A DNA stretch of 64,000 bases from Holophagaceae bacterium (GTDB lineage: Bacteria; Acidobacteriota; Holophagae; Holophagales; Holophagaceae). The DNA is taken from NCBI GenBank assembly GCA_017859955.1, contig JAFNAB010000001.1, positions 1-64,000 on the forward strand. Reading direction: 5' to 3'. Within the stretch, counting starts at the first letter, position 1. The number at the start of each line of letters is the position of its first letter. Below, in pieces: positions 1-7,745 of the stretch. Under the pieces are notes generated by a model. That model was not told the DNA's origin. It saw only the letters and a list, made by a program, of their open reading frames with translations, and made no database searches. Made by a program: the position numbers and the translations under genes.

Positions 1-422
1 GGCGAGGGGGGCAAGGGTTTGGGAGCCGGAGCTTGAGGCGCAGGATTGGGCTGCGGACTTTCCTGAGGCTTGACTTGGGGAGGCGGCGCCGGGGGCTCCC
101 AGGGTTTACTGAAGTCCCAGCGGGCCAGCAACTTGCCAGTCCCATTCCGGAGCTCCACGATCTCCCCCTTGGGGGGAAGATAGCGCTCCCAGCGAACGGG
201 TCCGAATTCCACATGGCGGGAGTCGTGAACGAATTGCCCATCCAGGAAGAGGTCCGTGGGGCAATCCACTTCACCCTCGATCACCACAATGCCCCCCAGG
301 ACGTGATAGGACCAAGGTGCAAGCTCCACCGCAGGGGGTGGAGGCGGGGGCGGAGGCACGTGCTTTTCGCAGGCCAGGGTCAGCAGAAGGGCACAACCAA
401 CCAGGGTGGAGCGAACCCTCAT
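1..422 (-). CDS. Proline-rich lipoprotein (3' end outside window)
   Basis: The reading frame opens with a basic start, a hydrophobic stretch and a lipobox ending at Cys18 (LTLAC), so the product is probably a lipid-anchored envelope protein. A run of prolines follows at residues 23-30, then a short folded segment of about 80 residues, then a second Pro/Gln/Ala-rich stretch still open at the window edge. The ATG overlaps the TGA of the upstream pterin-synthase-like gene in an ATGA arrangement, suggesting translational coupling. I do not recognise the family. Proline-rich linkers are common in proteins that span the periplasm, but no function can be assigned. The gene is truncated by the window, not by mutation. 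Confidence 0.75.
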   Translation of the reverse strand, partial: MRVRSTLVGCALLLTLACEKHVPPPPPPPPAVELAPWSYHVLGGIVVIEGEVDCPTDLFLDGQFVHDSRHVEFGPVRWERYLPPKGEIVELRNGTGKLLARWDFSKPWEPPAPPPQVKPQESPQPNPAPQAPAPKPLPPS

Positions 423-766
423 GCCCGCTCCAGACAAGCGGCCCAATAATTGGCCTTTTCGCGGATACGAACCCGACGGGGACGGAACCCAGCAGCCTCC
501 AGATGCTCAAAGGCCCATTGGGCGAGCAGTTCAGCCGTGGGGTTCTTGCCATTAAGCCAGGCGTGATCATTGAGCAGGGTGTAGTCGAGGATCGCCACCC
601 AGGCATCCAGAGCCTTGGCGAAATCGGCCTCGGAGGCCGTGCCCTCCTGGATCACTTCCGCCTCCACGGCCCAGTTGTGGCCATGCCTGGGCTCCACAAA
701 GCCAGGCAGGTCATGGAAGTGGTCTGAGACGAAAGATCGTTGGAGGGTCAGGGTGAACTGGGACAC
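419..766 (-). CDS. 6-pyruvoyl-tetrahydropterin synthase / QueD family protein, PTPS-III-like
   Basis: 115-residue member of the PTPS/QueD (COG0720) family. Zinc ligands are visible as His16, His28 and His30 (HGH), and a C-terminal Glu in the REK segment matches the pterin-anchoring acid. The catalytic Cys of QueD (CxxxHGH) is absent. In its place the protein reads E25-P-R-H28-G-H30, the ExxHGH pattern I recall for PTPS-III enzymes, which cleave dihydroneopterin triphosphate to 6-hydroxymethyl-dihydropterin for folate synthesis. The usual LDH motif is LDY, so the catalytic His also appears replaced. A queC gene lies about 4.7 kb away, so an unusual QueD in the queuosine pathway remains possible. 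It overlaps the downstream lipoprotein gene by 4 bases. Confidence 0.8.
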   Translation of the reverse strand: MSQFTLTLQRSFVSDHFHDLPGFVEPRHGHNWAVEAEVIQEGTASEADFAKALDAWVAILDYTLLNDHAWLNGKNPTAELLAQWAFEHLEAAGFRPRRVRIREKANYWAACLERA

Positions 767-881
767 GAGGCCAGTGTATAAGCGAAATGCGAAAAGACGA
801 GATCGGAATATCGGGGAGCAGAGCCCAGCTCCGGCACGGGCGCATTGACGCTCAGGCCGGGGGCTCCTGTCTTTTATCGTC

Positions 882-1004
882 GTTCATCGCCGTCCATCGC
901 TGGCCCATCGCTTTGCTTTTCACTGCAAGGAGATGGGCATCGGCCTTGGCGTGCTCCCTCAGCCCTTCGGCAAGCCTTTCAGCCAGCGATGAACGGCGAT
1001 GGAC
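882..1004. repeat. Large imperfect palindromic intergenic element
   Basis: Arms at 882-903 and 983-1004 are inverted copies matching at 20 of 22 bases, built from repeated CATCG-type words. Between them lie further short complementary segments, such as CCCATC near 904 against GATGGG near 931. The element fills most of the 285-base gap between two minus-strand genes. It has no T-tract, so it is not an obvious terminator. It resembles REP/BIME-type extragenic elements, but I saw no second copy in this window. Confidence 0.6.
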
Positions 1005-1051
1005 AGCGATGGGGAGGCCGATTCAGGGAACCTTAGCGCCTTCAGGGGCTG

Positions 1052-1702
1052 TCATCCCAGCTCCTCCTTGAGCCCCTCCAGGTAGCCCAGCATCCTGTCG
1101 TTTCTCCGCTTCGCCTCCCGTCGGCCCGCCTGGGTGTTCATCCCGTCAGCGAGCTTGAGGAGTTTCTTCTCAAAGTGATCCAGGCTGTAGCGCTTGTCGT
1201 CCAACTCACGATCCAGGCCCCAGGGGTCCGCCTCATCCCACATCCCCGCTCCCATGGAACCACCGGTGGCGAAGACCCGGGCGATGCCGATGGCCCCCAG
1301 GGCATCCAGGCGGTCGGCGTCCTGGAGCACGGCCCCCTCAAGACTCCGGGGCGCCTTGCCACCAGAAAAACTGTGGGTTTCCACGGCCTCGGCCACCGCT
1401 TCCGCATGGGGAGCAAGGTCCGGGTATTCCAGACACCACTCCCGGGCTTCCAGGGCAGACAGCTCGGCGGTGCGTGGCGAGTCCGGATGATTCTTGGGCA
1501 GGTAGACCAGGTCATGGAGCAGGGCCGCCGTCCCGCAGACGAACATCAAAGCCCCCTCCTCCCGGGCCAAGCCCATGGAAAGCCGGGCAACCCGCAGGAC
1601 GTGACCCAGGCCGTGGGCGCCATCGCGCTGCTCCTGGGCGATCCTCTGGGTCAATCGCCTCACAAGGCGAGGGTCAGGGGACTGGGCATCGAATATCATC
1701 AT
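1052..1702 (-). CDS. HD-domain metal-dependent phosphohydrolase (YedJ-like)
   Basis: 216-residue single-domain HD protein. The metal site is visible in order: His34 (HGLGHVLRV), His63-Asp64 (LLHDLV), His110, and Asp130 in QDADRLDALGAIG. The DADRLDALGAIGIAR signature and the total length match the YedJ-type group of HD hydrolases. The cellular substrate is not established by sequence; nucleotide or phosphate-ester hydrolysis is the family-level expectation. The gene is divergent from dsbD with a 16-base gap between the two start codons, so they may share a promoter region. The N-terminus has two adjacent ATGs and only a weak ribosome-binding site. Confidence 0.85.
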   Translation of the reverse strand: MMIFDAQSPDPRLVRRLTQRIAQEQRDGAHGLGHVLRVARLSMGLAREEGALMFVCGTAALLHDLVYLPKNHPDSPRTAELSALEAREWCLEYPDLAPHAEAVAEAVETHSFSGGKAPRSLEGAVLQDADRLDALGAIGIARVFATGGSMGAGMWDEADPWGLDRELDDKRYSLDHFEKKLLKLADGMNTQAGRREAKRRNDRMLGYLEGLKEELG

Positions 1703-1718
1703 CAGGCGAGGTTAACCG

Positions 1719-3446
1719 ATGCGTGTGCTCCGTTGGATGCTCTTCCTGGTCCTGGCGGCCCTGGTGCCCCTGGCGGCCAGAGCCCCCCAGTCCTTCGATC
1801 CCGAGAGGGACGTCTCCGTCGTCTTCCTAAGAGGCGCGTTGAGGCTGGGGGTTCCCGAAGGAGCTCACCTGAAGAAGGCCTTCATGCAGGTCACCCCCAA
1901 GCCGGGCACCCCCGGAAAGCTCAGCCTGGGCAAGCTGCCGGCGGCCAACGGGAAGGATGAGCTCGGCGATCCCATCTGGCGGGGCACCGTGGCCATTCCC
2001 CTCCACGGAGAGGGATTGAAGGGCGAGGTGGAGGTCACCGTAACCTATCAGCCTTGCACCGAAGGCGAGGGTGGAGTCTGCTTCCCCCCCACCGACCGCG
2101 TCATCAAGATCAAGGCGACGGATATCCCCGTGGCGCGCAAGGAAGCCCGCCCTTCCATCCAGGGAGCGAAGCCCCAGGCGCCACCCCAAGCGCTGGTGCC
2201 CACGCTCCCCCCACCTCCCCCGGCGATAGCCCCTCCGGCCTGGCGAGGCTTCCTGTGGAGCCTGCTCCTGGCTTTCGGCTTCGGGCTCCTGGCTTCGCTC
2301 ACCCCCTGCGTCTATCCCATGATCTCCATCACCATGGCCATCATCGGGGCCAAGGGGGGGGGAAAGCTGCGTGGCTTTGCTCTGTCCCTGGTCCTGGTGC
2401 TTGGGATGGCGGTGACCTATACCCTCCTGGGGGTCCTGGCTGCCCGCACCGGGGGCGTTTTCGGCGCCGCCGCCCAGCGCCCCGCCTTTCTGATACCGGT
2501 CTCCATTCTCTTTGCCCTTTTCGCCATCAGCCTTTTTGGAGCCTTTGAAATCCGCCTGCCGGACGCGATCCAGTCGCGGCTCCAGGGAGGTCCGAGGCGG
2601 GGATGGCTGGGGGCCTTCCTCATGGGTCTGGTCCTGGGGCCCCTGGCCGCTCCCTGCGTAAGTCCCTACCTGGGCACCGTCCTGCTGACCGCAGCCCAGA
2701 ACGGCCATGTGGTCTCCGGCGCCCTCCAGCTCTTCACCTTTGCCCTGGGCATGGGCGTGCTATTCGTGGCGGCCGGCACCTTCACCGCCGCCCTGCCCCG
2801 GAGCGGGGAGTGGCTGGTTCGGCTCAAGGCCTTCATGGGTCTGGTGATCCTGGGCTTCGCGGTCTGGAATCTCCGAATTCTCCTGCCCACCTGGGCCAAT
2901 CAGGCCCTCTGGTCCCTCACCCTCCTGATCGGCGCCCCCATCCTGGGAGCCTTCCGCGCGGCCGAGGACCTCAGCGCGGGACTCCAGAAGGGCCTGGGCA
3001 TCCTGGCCTTGAGTCTGGCGATCCTGCTGGGGGTCCGCTCCGTGGAACAGGGCCTTGGCCTGGAACTGCTGCCCCGGGCCAGCGTCGCCGCCCCTGCCCA
3101 GCCAAGCCTCTGGATGGCCCAGGATCTGGAAGGAGCCACTGCCAGGGCCAAGGCGGAAAGGAAGCTGGTCCTGGTGGATACCTATGCGGAATGGTGCGCC
3201 CAGTGCAAGGAGCTGGATGAGAAGACCTGGCCTGACGCGCGAGTGCAGGCCTGGATCCAGGAACATGCTGTAGCGGTGCGAATCGACACGGACCGGGTCC
3301 GCAAGGATCTGGTCAGCCGGCTGGGCATCCGGGGTTATCCCACGGTTCTACTCTTGGATGCCGAGGGACGCGAGCTCCGGCGCAGCGATGGATTTCAGGG
3401 TCCGGAGGCCATGCTGGCCTTTCTCCAGGAAAAGGGACGTTCCTGA
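1719..3446 (+). CDS. dsbD: Thiol:disulfide interchange protein DsbD
   Basis: 575-residue three-domain electron conduit that moves reducing equivalents from cytoplasmic thioredoxin to the periplasm. A signal peptide (about 1-21) precedes the periplasmic alpha domain with its Cys pair at 113 and 121. The eight-helix beta domain has its two redox cysteines in TPCVYP (C197) and APCVSP (C313). The C-terminal thioredoxin-like gamma domain carries W-C493-A-Q-C496. All six redox cysteines of canonical DsbD are therefore present. A proline-rich linker (about 155-173) separates the alpha and beta domains. The reduced periplasmic pool would support cytochrome c maturation, relevant to the haem proteins encoded elsewhere in the window. 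Confidence 0.93.
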   Translation: MRVLRWMLFLVLAALVPLAARAPQSFDPERDVSVVFLRGALRLGVPEGAHLKKAFMQVTPKPGTPGKLSLGKLPAANGKDELGDPIWRGTVAIPLHGEGLKGEVEVTVTYQPCTEGEGGVCFPPTDRVIKIKATDIPVARKEARPSIQGAKPQAPPQALVPTLPPPPPAIAPPAWRGFLWSLLLAFGFGLLASLTPCVYPMISITMAIIGAKGGGKLRGFALSLVLVLGMAVTYTLLGVLAARTGGVFGAAAQRPAFLIPVSILFALFAISLFGAFEIRLPDAIQSRLQGGPRRGWLGAFLMGLVLGPLAAPCVSPYLGTVLLTAAQNGHVVSGALQLFTFALGMGVLFVAAGTFTAALPRSGEWLVRLKAFMGLVILGFAVWNLRILLPTWANQALWSLTLLIGAPILGAFRAAEDLSAGLQKGLGILALSLAILLGVRSVEQGLGLELLPRASVAAPAQPSLWMAQDLEGATARAKAERKLVLVDTYAEWCAQCKELDEKTWPDARVQAWIQEHAVAVRIDTDRVRKDLVSRLGIRGYPTVLLLDAEGRELRRSDGFQGPEAMLAFLQEKGRS

Positions 3447-3531
3447 ATCCAAGGAAAAAACACCGATTCACCAGCAATTTTACCAACCGCCGAGCTAAGC
3501 TGATGATCTAAGGATTCAAGCGGAGGACGGC

Positions 3532-3936
3532 GTGGCCCTGATGAACTGGTCCAAGGATCTGGAAGTGAATTTCCCGAAGGTGGATGATCAGCACCGCTCC
3601 CTGGTGGATATCGTCAACAACCTCCACGACGCCATGAAGCTGGGCAAGGGACGGGACGAAGTGGGCAAGGTGCTGCACTTTCTCGCGGACTACACCACCA
3701 GCCATTTCAAGGCCGAAGAAGAGCTGATGACCCGCCATGCCTACCCTGAGTTCTCCACCCACAAGCAGATCCACACCGAACTCCTGAAACAGGTGGGAGA
3801 TCTGGTCAAACAGTTCGACGGCGGCCAAGCCGTCCTCACCCTCAAGGTCATGAGCTTCCTCCAGGAGTGGCTCACCAAACACATCAAGGTGGAAGACCTG
3901 AAAATGGCTTCCTTCCTTCGGACCCGGGTGGCATAG
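3532..3936 (+). CDS. Bacteriohemerythrin
   Basis: 134-residue single-domain hemerythrin. The seven di-iron ligands can all be placed: His21, His58 and Glu62 (HFKAE), His77 and His81 (HKQIH), His117 and Asp122 (HIKVED). Such proteins bind O2 reversibly and act in oxygen sensing, storage or scavenging in microaerophiles and anaerobes. The GTG start at 3532 is chosen because a GGAGG sequence lies a few bases upstream. The next gene (Hsp33) starts 24 bases downstream of the stop, so the two could be co-transcribed; both fit a theme of oxidative-stress handling. Confidence 0.93.
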   Translation: MALMNWSKDLEVNFPKVDDQHRSLVDIVNNLHDAMKLGKGRDEVGKVLHFLADYTTSHFKAEEELMTRHAYPEFSTHKQIHTELLKQVGDLVKQFDGGQAVLTLKVMSFLQEWLTKHIKVEDLKMASFLRTRVA

Positions 3937-3960
3937 CTCCGCTTCCGATAGAATGGAAGC

Positions 3961-4809
3961 ATGACGGAACTCGCCCCATCCGCCCGCGTCCTTCGGGCCC
4001 TGACATCTGACCACCTGATCCGGCTCGCGGCCATCGACGCCTCGCCCCTGTGGGATGGCGTGCGCCGGGGCCACCCCGGCCTGGAGGCCGAGGCCTGCGC
4101 CAGTCTCGTGGAAACCCTGACCTCCGCCCTGCTCCTCCAGTCCCGGAGCTTCTTTTCTGAGCGCCTCCAGATCCTCATCAAGGGCTCCGGAAGGGCCAAA
4201 GCCCTGGTGGCCGACTCCTGGCCTGAAGGGGATATCCGCGGAATCCTCGATCTTTCCCCGGACGTGCTCCAGGGCGATTGGCTCCTGGCACCGGGCCTGC
4301 TCTCGGTGATGCGCTCCAACCCCGGTGGAAGCCCTTACAACGGCAACCTGGAACTGGTGGAGGGCCCCATCGCCACCCAGATCGAGGCCTACCTCCAGCA
4401 GTCCGAGCAGGCCCAGGCCAGCGTGACCCTCTGGTGTGACCCGGCGACCGGCGAAGCCGGTGGCCTCCTGGTGGAGCCCCTGCCGGGCTGCCCGCGGGAA
4501 CGCCTTCAGGCCCTGGTCCACGCCATCGAAGGCCTGGAGGTCGTGCCCCATTGGGAGCGGACTCCCGACTTCCTGGTGCGCTGGATCAACCAGGGAGAAG
4601 GCGCCGAAATCCTGGCTTCCACCGAGGTCCGCTACCAGTGCCGCTGTGCCAAGGATTCCCTGGTGGGCACCCTGGCCGCCTGCTCCTCCGAGCGGATCGA
4701 AGAACTCTTTCACGGCCTCGATGCGGTGGAAGTGCACTGCGACTACTGCGGCAAGGCCTTCCAGATCCAACGTTCTGAACTGGGAGACGCCGCCCATGGC
4801 CAGGATTGA
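3961..4809 (+). CDS. hslO: Redox-regulated chaperone Hsp33
   Basis: 282 residues, the usual length for Hsp33, a holdase activated by oxidation and unfolding. The C-terminal redox switch is intact: C227-x-C229 and C260-x-x-C263, the zinc-binding CxC/CxxC pair. The N-terminal region has the family's substrate-binding core features, including the GPIATQIEAYLQQSEQ segment. The 3' end overlaps the next gene by 14 bases, indicating an operon. The neighbouring hemerythrin is consistent with a shared role in oxygen or peroxide stress, although that link is inference. Confidence 0.93.
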   Translation: MTELAPSARVLRALTSDHLIRLAAIDASPLWDGVRRGHPGLEAEACASLVETLTSALLLQSRSFFSERLQILIKGSGRAKALVADSWPEGDIRGILDLSPDVLQGDWLLAPGLLSVMRSNPGGSPYNGNLELVEGPIATQIEAYLQQSEQAQASVTLWCDPATGEAGGLLVEPLPGCPRERLQALVHAIEGLEVVPHWERTPDFLVRWINQGEGAEILASTEVRYQCRCAKDSLVGTLAACSSERIEELFHGLDAVEVHCDYCGKAFQIQRSELGDAAHGQD

Positions 4810-5509
4810 GATTGTCCAACGGGGCCGCCCTCTGGGCTCCCCCTTCTCCATGTGGATGAACTATCGAATGGTGCCCTTCTTCGCGGCCCATCTCATCAAG
4901 CTCCTGGCTTACACCTGGAGGGTGAAGCGTCTGAATTTCGAGCCCGTCGCGGAGCTCGTGGCCTCGGACACACGCTTCATCCTGACGTTCTGGCACCGAC
5001 GCCTGATTGCCATGCCCCTGGCCTACCCCTTCAAGCGGAAAGGCCCCATGGGCGAGACCCTTGGCGTTGCAGCTCTCCAGAGCGACAGCAAGGATGGGGA
5101 ACGCAGCACCGCCACCTTCCGCTGGTTCGGCGTCGAGGCCGTTCGGGGCAGCGCGGGCAAGACCGGCACCCAGGCCCTGGTGCGCATGATCCAGGCGGTC
5201 AAGCAGGGCTGGGACCTGGGCATCACACCCGACGGCCCCCGGGGCCCTCGACAGGAGGCCAAGCCCGGCACCATGTCCGTGGCCCGGAAGACCGGGGCCT
5301 GGGTCGTCCCCGTCTGTGTCGCCTTCGATCGGGCCTGGACCCTCAAGAGCTGGGACCGGATGCTGGTAGCCAAACCCTTCGCCAAGGTGACCGTGCGCTA
5401 TGGGCAGCCCTACCAGGTGGGTCCTGGCGAGGAAGAAAGCCTGCGATTGGCATTGCAGGAAGAACTCAATGAAATGGAAAATTGGGCAGAGGAGGTCCAG
5501 CATGGCTGA
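4796..5509 (+). CDS. Lysophospholipid acyltransferase family protein (DUF374)
   Basis: 237 residues beginning at the ATG inside the 3' end of hslO. The FWHRR segment and the TPDGPRGPR motif are characteristic of DUF374 proteins, distant relatives of the LpxL/PlsC-type acyltransferases that act on lipid A or phospholipids at the inner membrane. A hydrophobic N-terminal stretch (about 24-38) may anchor it. It overlaps queC by 8 bases at the other end, so hslO, this gene and queC form a tightly packed operon without obvious functional unity. The acceptor lipid cannot be deduced. Confidence 0.82.
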   Translation: MARIEIVQRGRPLGSPFSMWMNYRMVPFFAAHLIKLLAYTWRVKRLNFEPVAELVASDTRFILTFWHRRLIAMPLAYPFKRKGPMGETLGVAALQSDSKDGERSTATFRWFGVEAVRGSAGKTGTQALVRMIQAVKQGWDLGITPDGPRGPRQEAKPGTMSVARKTGAWVVPVCVAFDRAWTLKSWDRMLVAKPFAKVTVRYGQPYQVGPGEEESLRLALQEELNEMENWAEEVQHG

Positions 5510-6200
5510 TCTTGCAATCGTTTCGCTCTCCGGCGGGCTCGATTCATGCGTCACAGCCGCCATCGCCAAGTCCGAAGGCTATGACTTGGCGCTGCTCCAT
5601 GCGGACTACGGCCAGCTCACGGAAGCCCGGGAACACAAGGCATTCCTGGACATCGCCGACTTCTTCGAGGTTCCCCAGGAACGCCGCCTGGTCATCAGTT
5701 TCGACTACCTGCGCCACATCGGCGGCTCGGCCCTGACAGACCCTCGGATCGCCCTCCCCGAGGGTGACCTGGAACGCCGAGGAGTGCCTTCCAGCTATGT
5801 CCCCTTCCGGAACGCCCATCTGATGGCCACCGCCACGAGCTGGGCCGAGGTCCTGGGGGCCAGCCACATCTTCGTGGGCTTCGTGGAGGAGGATTCCAGC
5901 GGCTATCCCGACTGCCGTGAGGTCTTCCTCAAGTCCTTCGAGCAGACCGCCAACCTGGGCACCCGCCCCGAGACCCGGCTCCGCTTCCAGGCCCCTTTGA
6001 TCCACATGGACAAGGGCCAGATCGTCCGCCGTGGTCTGGGGCTCGAAGCCCCCCTGCACCTCACCTGGAGCTGCTACCAGACCGAAGACAAGGCCTGCGG
6101 CAGATGCGACTCCTGCCTCCTGCGCCTCCGGGGATTCAAGGAGGCGGAAAGCCCAGACCCCATCCCCTACACCTTCATCCCCGACCAGTTGAAGGTCTAG
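5502..6200 (+). CDS. queC: 7-cyano-7-deazaguanine synthase QueC
   Basis: 232-residue enzyme that converts 7-carboxy-7-deazaguanine to preQ0 with ATP and ammonia, in the queuosine pathway. The N-terminal PP-loop S10-G-G-L-D-S15 binds ATP. Four zinc-binding cysteines near the C-terminus are C191, C199, C202 and C205 (ACGRCDSC). The start is set at the ATG of MADLAIV because GGAGG precedes it inside the upstream gene; a longer in-frame extension has no family support. A strong terminator hairpin follows the stop directly. A QueD-family gene exists at 419-766 but is atypical, so the pathway partner is uncertain. Confidence 0.95.
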   Translation: MADLAIVSLSGGLDSCVTAAIAKSEGYDLALLHADYGQLTEAREHKAFLDIADFFEVPQERRLVISFDYLRHIGGSALTDPRIALPEGDLERRGVPSSYVPFRNAHLMATATSWAEVLGASHIFVGFVEEDSSGYPDCREVFLKSFEQTANLGTRPETRLRFQAPLIHMDKGQIVRRGLGLEAPLHLTWSCYQTEDKACGRCDSCLLRLRGFKEAESPDPIPYTFIPDQLKV

Positions 6201-6229
6201 AAAAAGGGCGCCATTCGGCGCCCTTTTTC
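6201..6229. terminator. Bidirectional intrinsic terminator
   Basis: AAAAAGGGCGCC, a short loop, then GGCGCCCTTTTT gives a GC-rich stem with a T-run on either strand. It lies between the convergent queC and the MFS gene ending at 6247 and can serve both. A near-copy occurs at 7695-7723 after the paralogous MFS gene. Confidence 0.9.
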
Positions 6230-6246
6230 TTTGGGGAAACAGCCGA

Positions 6247-7521
6247 CTAGCAGCGGAAGGCCTTGGGGGGCTTGAGCCACTGAGCAATAATGGCACCTAC
6301 AACCGCAATGGCCGTCACGACATAGATGGAGGCGTGGTAGTTGCCGGTCTTGGTCAGGAGCGCGGAGCCGATCCCGATGGCAGGGACACCGGCAAAGAGG
6401 CCAATGCCGAACCAGAGACCGATCATCTTGCCGACCAAGTGGGCAGGGTAATGGAGGGTCACAAAGGCGATGCAGACAGGAACGACCCAGGCGAGGAAGA
6501 ACCCTGCAATGCCAAGGACCGGGTAGAGGATCTTCATATTGGTGTAGACGAAGGGCTGGCTAATGGAAAAGATGAAGACCGCGAAGACCAGGAAAGCAAC
6601 GGTTACCGTGACCCGGGCATTCTCCCGGAAGATCTTCTCAAAGATGGGTGCAACGGCAGCGGCACCCAGCATGAAAAGAACCTGGAGGGTGGTCATGAGC
6701 TTGCCCGCGATGACGGGGCCGTAGCCTACGCCCATGGGCTTGCTCACGGCGAAGTAGCCGGGGGTCAGATCGTTGGTGGACACAAAGCACCAACACATGA
6801 ACAGCATGACGAGGATGCCCACATAGAAGACGGGCTCGCTCGTGGCCAATTTCCAATCCCTGGCCATGGAGGCTTCGTCCTGATGGCTCTCCTTGGCCTT
6901 GGGGGGCTTGGGGCCGAAGGGAATCACCAGGGTCATGATGAGGGCGATGATGGGCACGATGGCCATGCAGGCCATCATGGCCAGCCAATTCTTGTTGGTG
7001 GCGAGGTAGGCCGCGGGAGCCGCGCCAAAACCAATGGCCACACCCAGGGAGGTGGCAAAGCCCTGTAGGCCTGCCACCATGCTGCGCTGGGCAGGGGGGA
7101 ACCAGATGGCCGCCAGCACAGGCGCGGTGGCGTAAATGGGACCCACGCCCAGGGGCTGGAGCACCCGGAGAACGATGACCGCCGGCAGGTTGTTGCCCAC
7201 CACCGGGTAAAGGAGACTCGGAATGATGAGCAGGGCGCAGCCCAGCAGGAACATCCGGGTGATGCCGACCCGGTAGACGAAGAAGCCCGCGACGATGGTC
7301 CCCGCAGGTCCCACGAGATTCCAGGTGGCCATCATGAGGGCGGTGGTGGGACCCACACCGATGTGAAGATCCTTGGCGATGAACTCCACCATGGAGGCCG
7401 GGGCGATCATGACGACCGTCTGGGCCGCCGTGGCCACCAGCATCACCAGCATCAGGTACCAGCGGAAAGCTGGATAACTGATGGAGGGTTCGCCTGTGGG
7501 ATTGAGGGCGTGCTCACTCAT
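6247..7521 (-). CDS. MFS transporter, paralogue A
   Basis: 424-residue integral membrane protein with about 12 hydrophobic segments and a central charged loop (PKPPKAKESHQDE). It is a major facilitator superfamily permease, possibly for an organic anion, but no substrate-specific motif was recognised. It is about three-quarters identical by eye to the protein encoded immediately upstream (7746-9035), including the C-terminus WLKPPKAFRC/WLKPPKSFRC. The start ATG (MSEHAL) is chosen because AGGAG sits 7 bases upstream; an ATG two codons earlier lies too close to that site. Each copy is followed by its own terminator. Confidence 0.85.
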   Translation of the reverse strand: MSEHALNPTGEPSISYPAFRWYLMLVMLVATAAQTVVMIAPASMVEFIAKDLHIGVGPTTALMMATWNLVGPAGTIVAGFFVYRVGITRMFLLGCALLIIPSLLYPVVGNNLPAVIVLRVLQPLGVGPIYATAPVLAAIWFPPAQRSMVAGLQGFATSLGVAIGFGAAPAAYLATNKNWLAMMACMAIVPIIALIMTLVIPFGPKPPKAKESHQDEASMARDWKLATSEPVFYVGILVMLFMCWCFVSTNDLTPGYFAVSKPMGVGYGPVIAGKLMTTLQVLFMLGAAAVAPIFEKIFRENARVTVTVAFLVFAVFIFSISQPFVYTNMKILYPVLGIAGFFLAWVVPVCIAFVTLHYPAHLVGKMIGLWFGIGLFAGVPAIGIGSALLTKTGNYHASIYVVTAIAVVGAIIAQWLKPPKAFRC

Positions 7522-7694
7522 CGGCATTCTCCTAATTTGGCTGGGGGCAACCCACGCCGAAGGGGTCCGGGCCTTGGGGCCCATCACAATTGGCAGGCTC
7601 TAAAAGCCTGAGGAAAAAGACTTGGGAGGAGATCTGACCGCAGGCTACCACCGAATCCGCCTCACAATCATCAATTTTTCGCATCGCCAAGATC

Positions 7695-7723
7695 AAAAAG
7701 GGCGCCTGATCGGCGCCCTTTTT
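7695..7723. terminator. Intrinsic terminator after MFS paralogue B
   Basis: The AAAAAGGGCGCC stem with a short loop and matching GGCGCCCTTTTT arm lies downstream of the minus-strand MFS gene ending at 7746. It is almost the same sequence as the terminator at 6201-6229, so the duplicated unit appears to include the terminator. Confidence 0.88.
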
Positions 7724-7745
7724 AGTTTCGTCACGACTCAACCGA

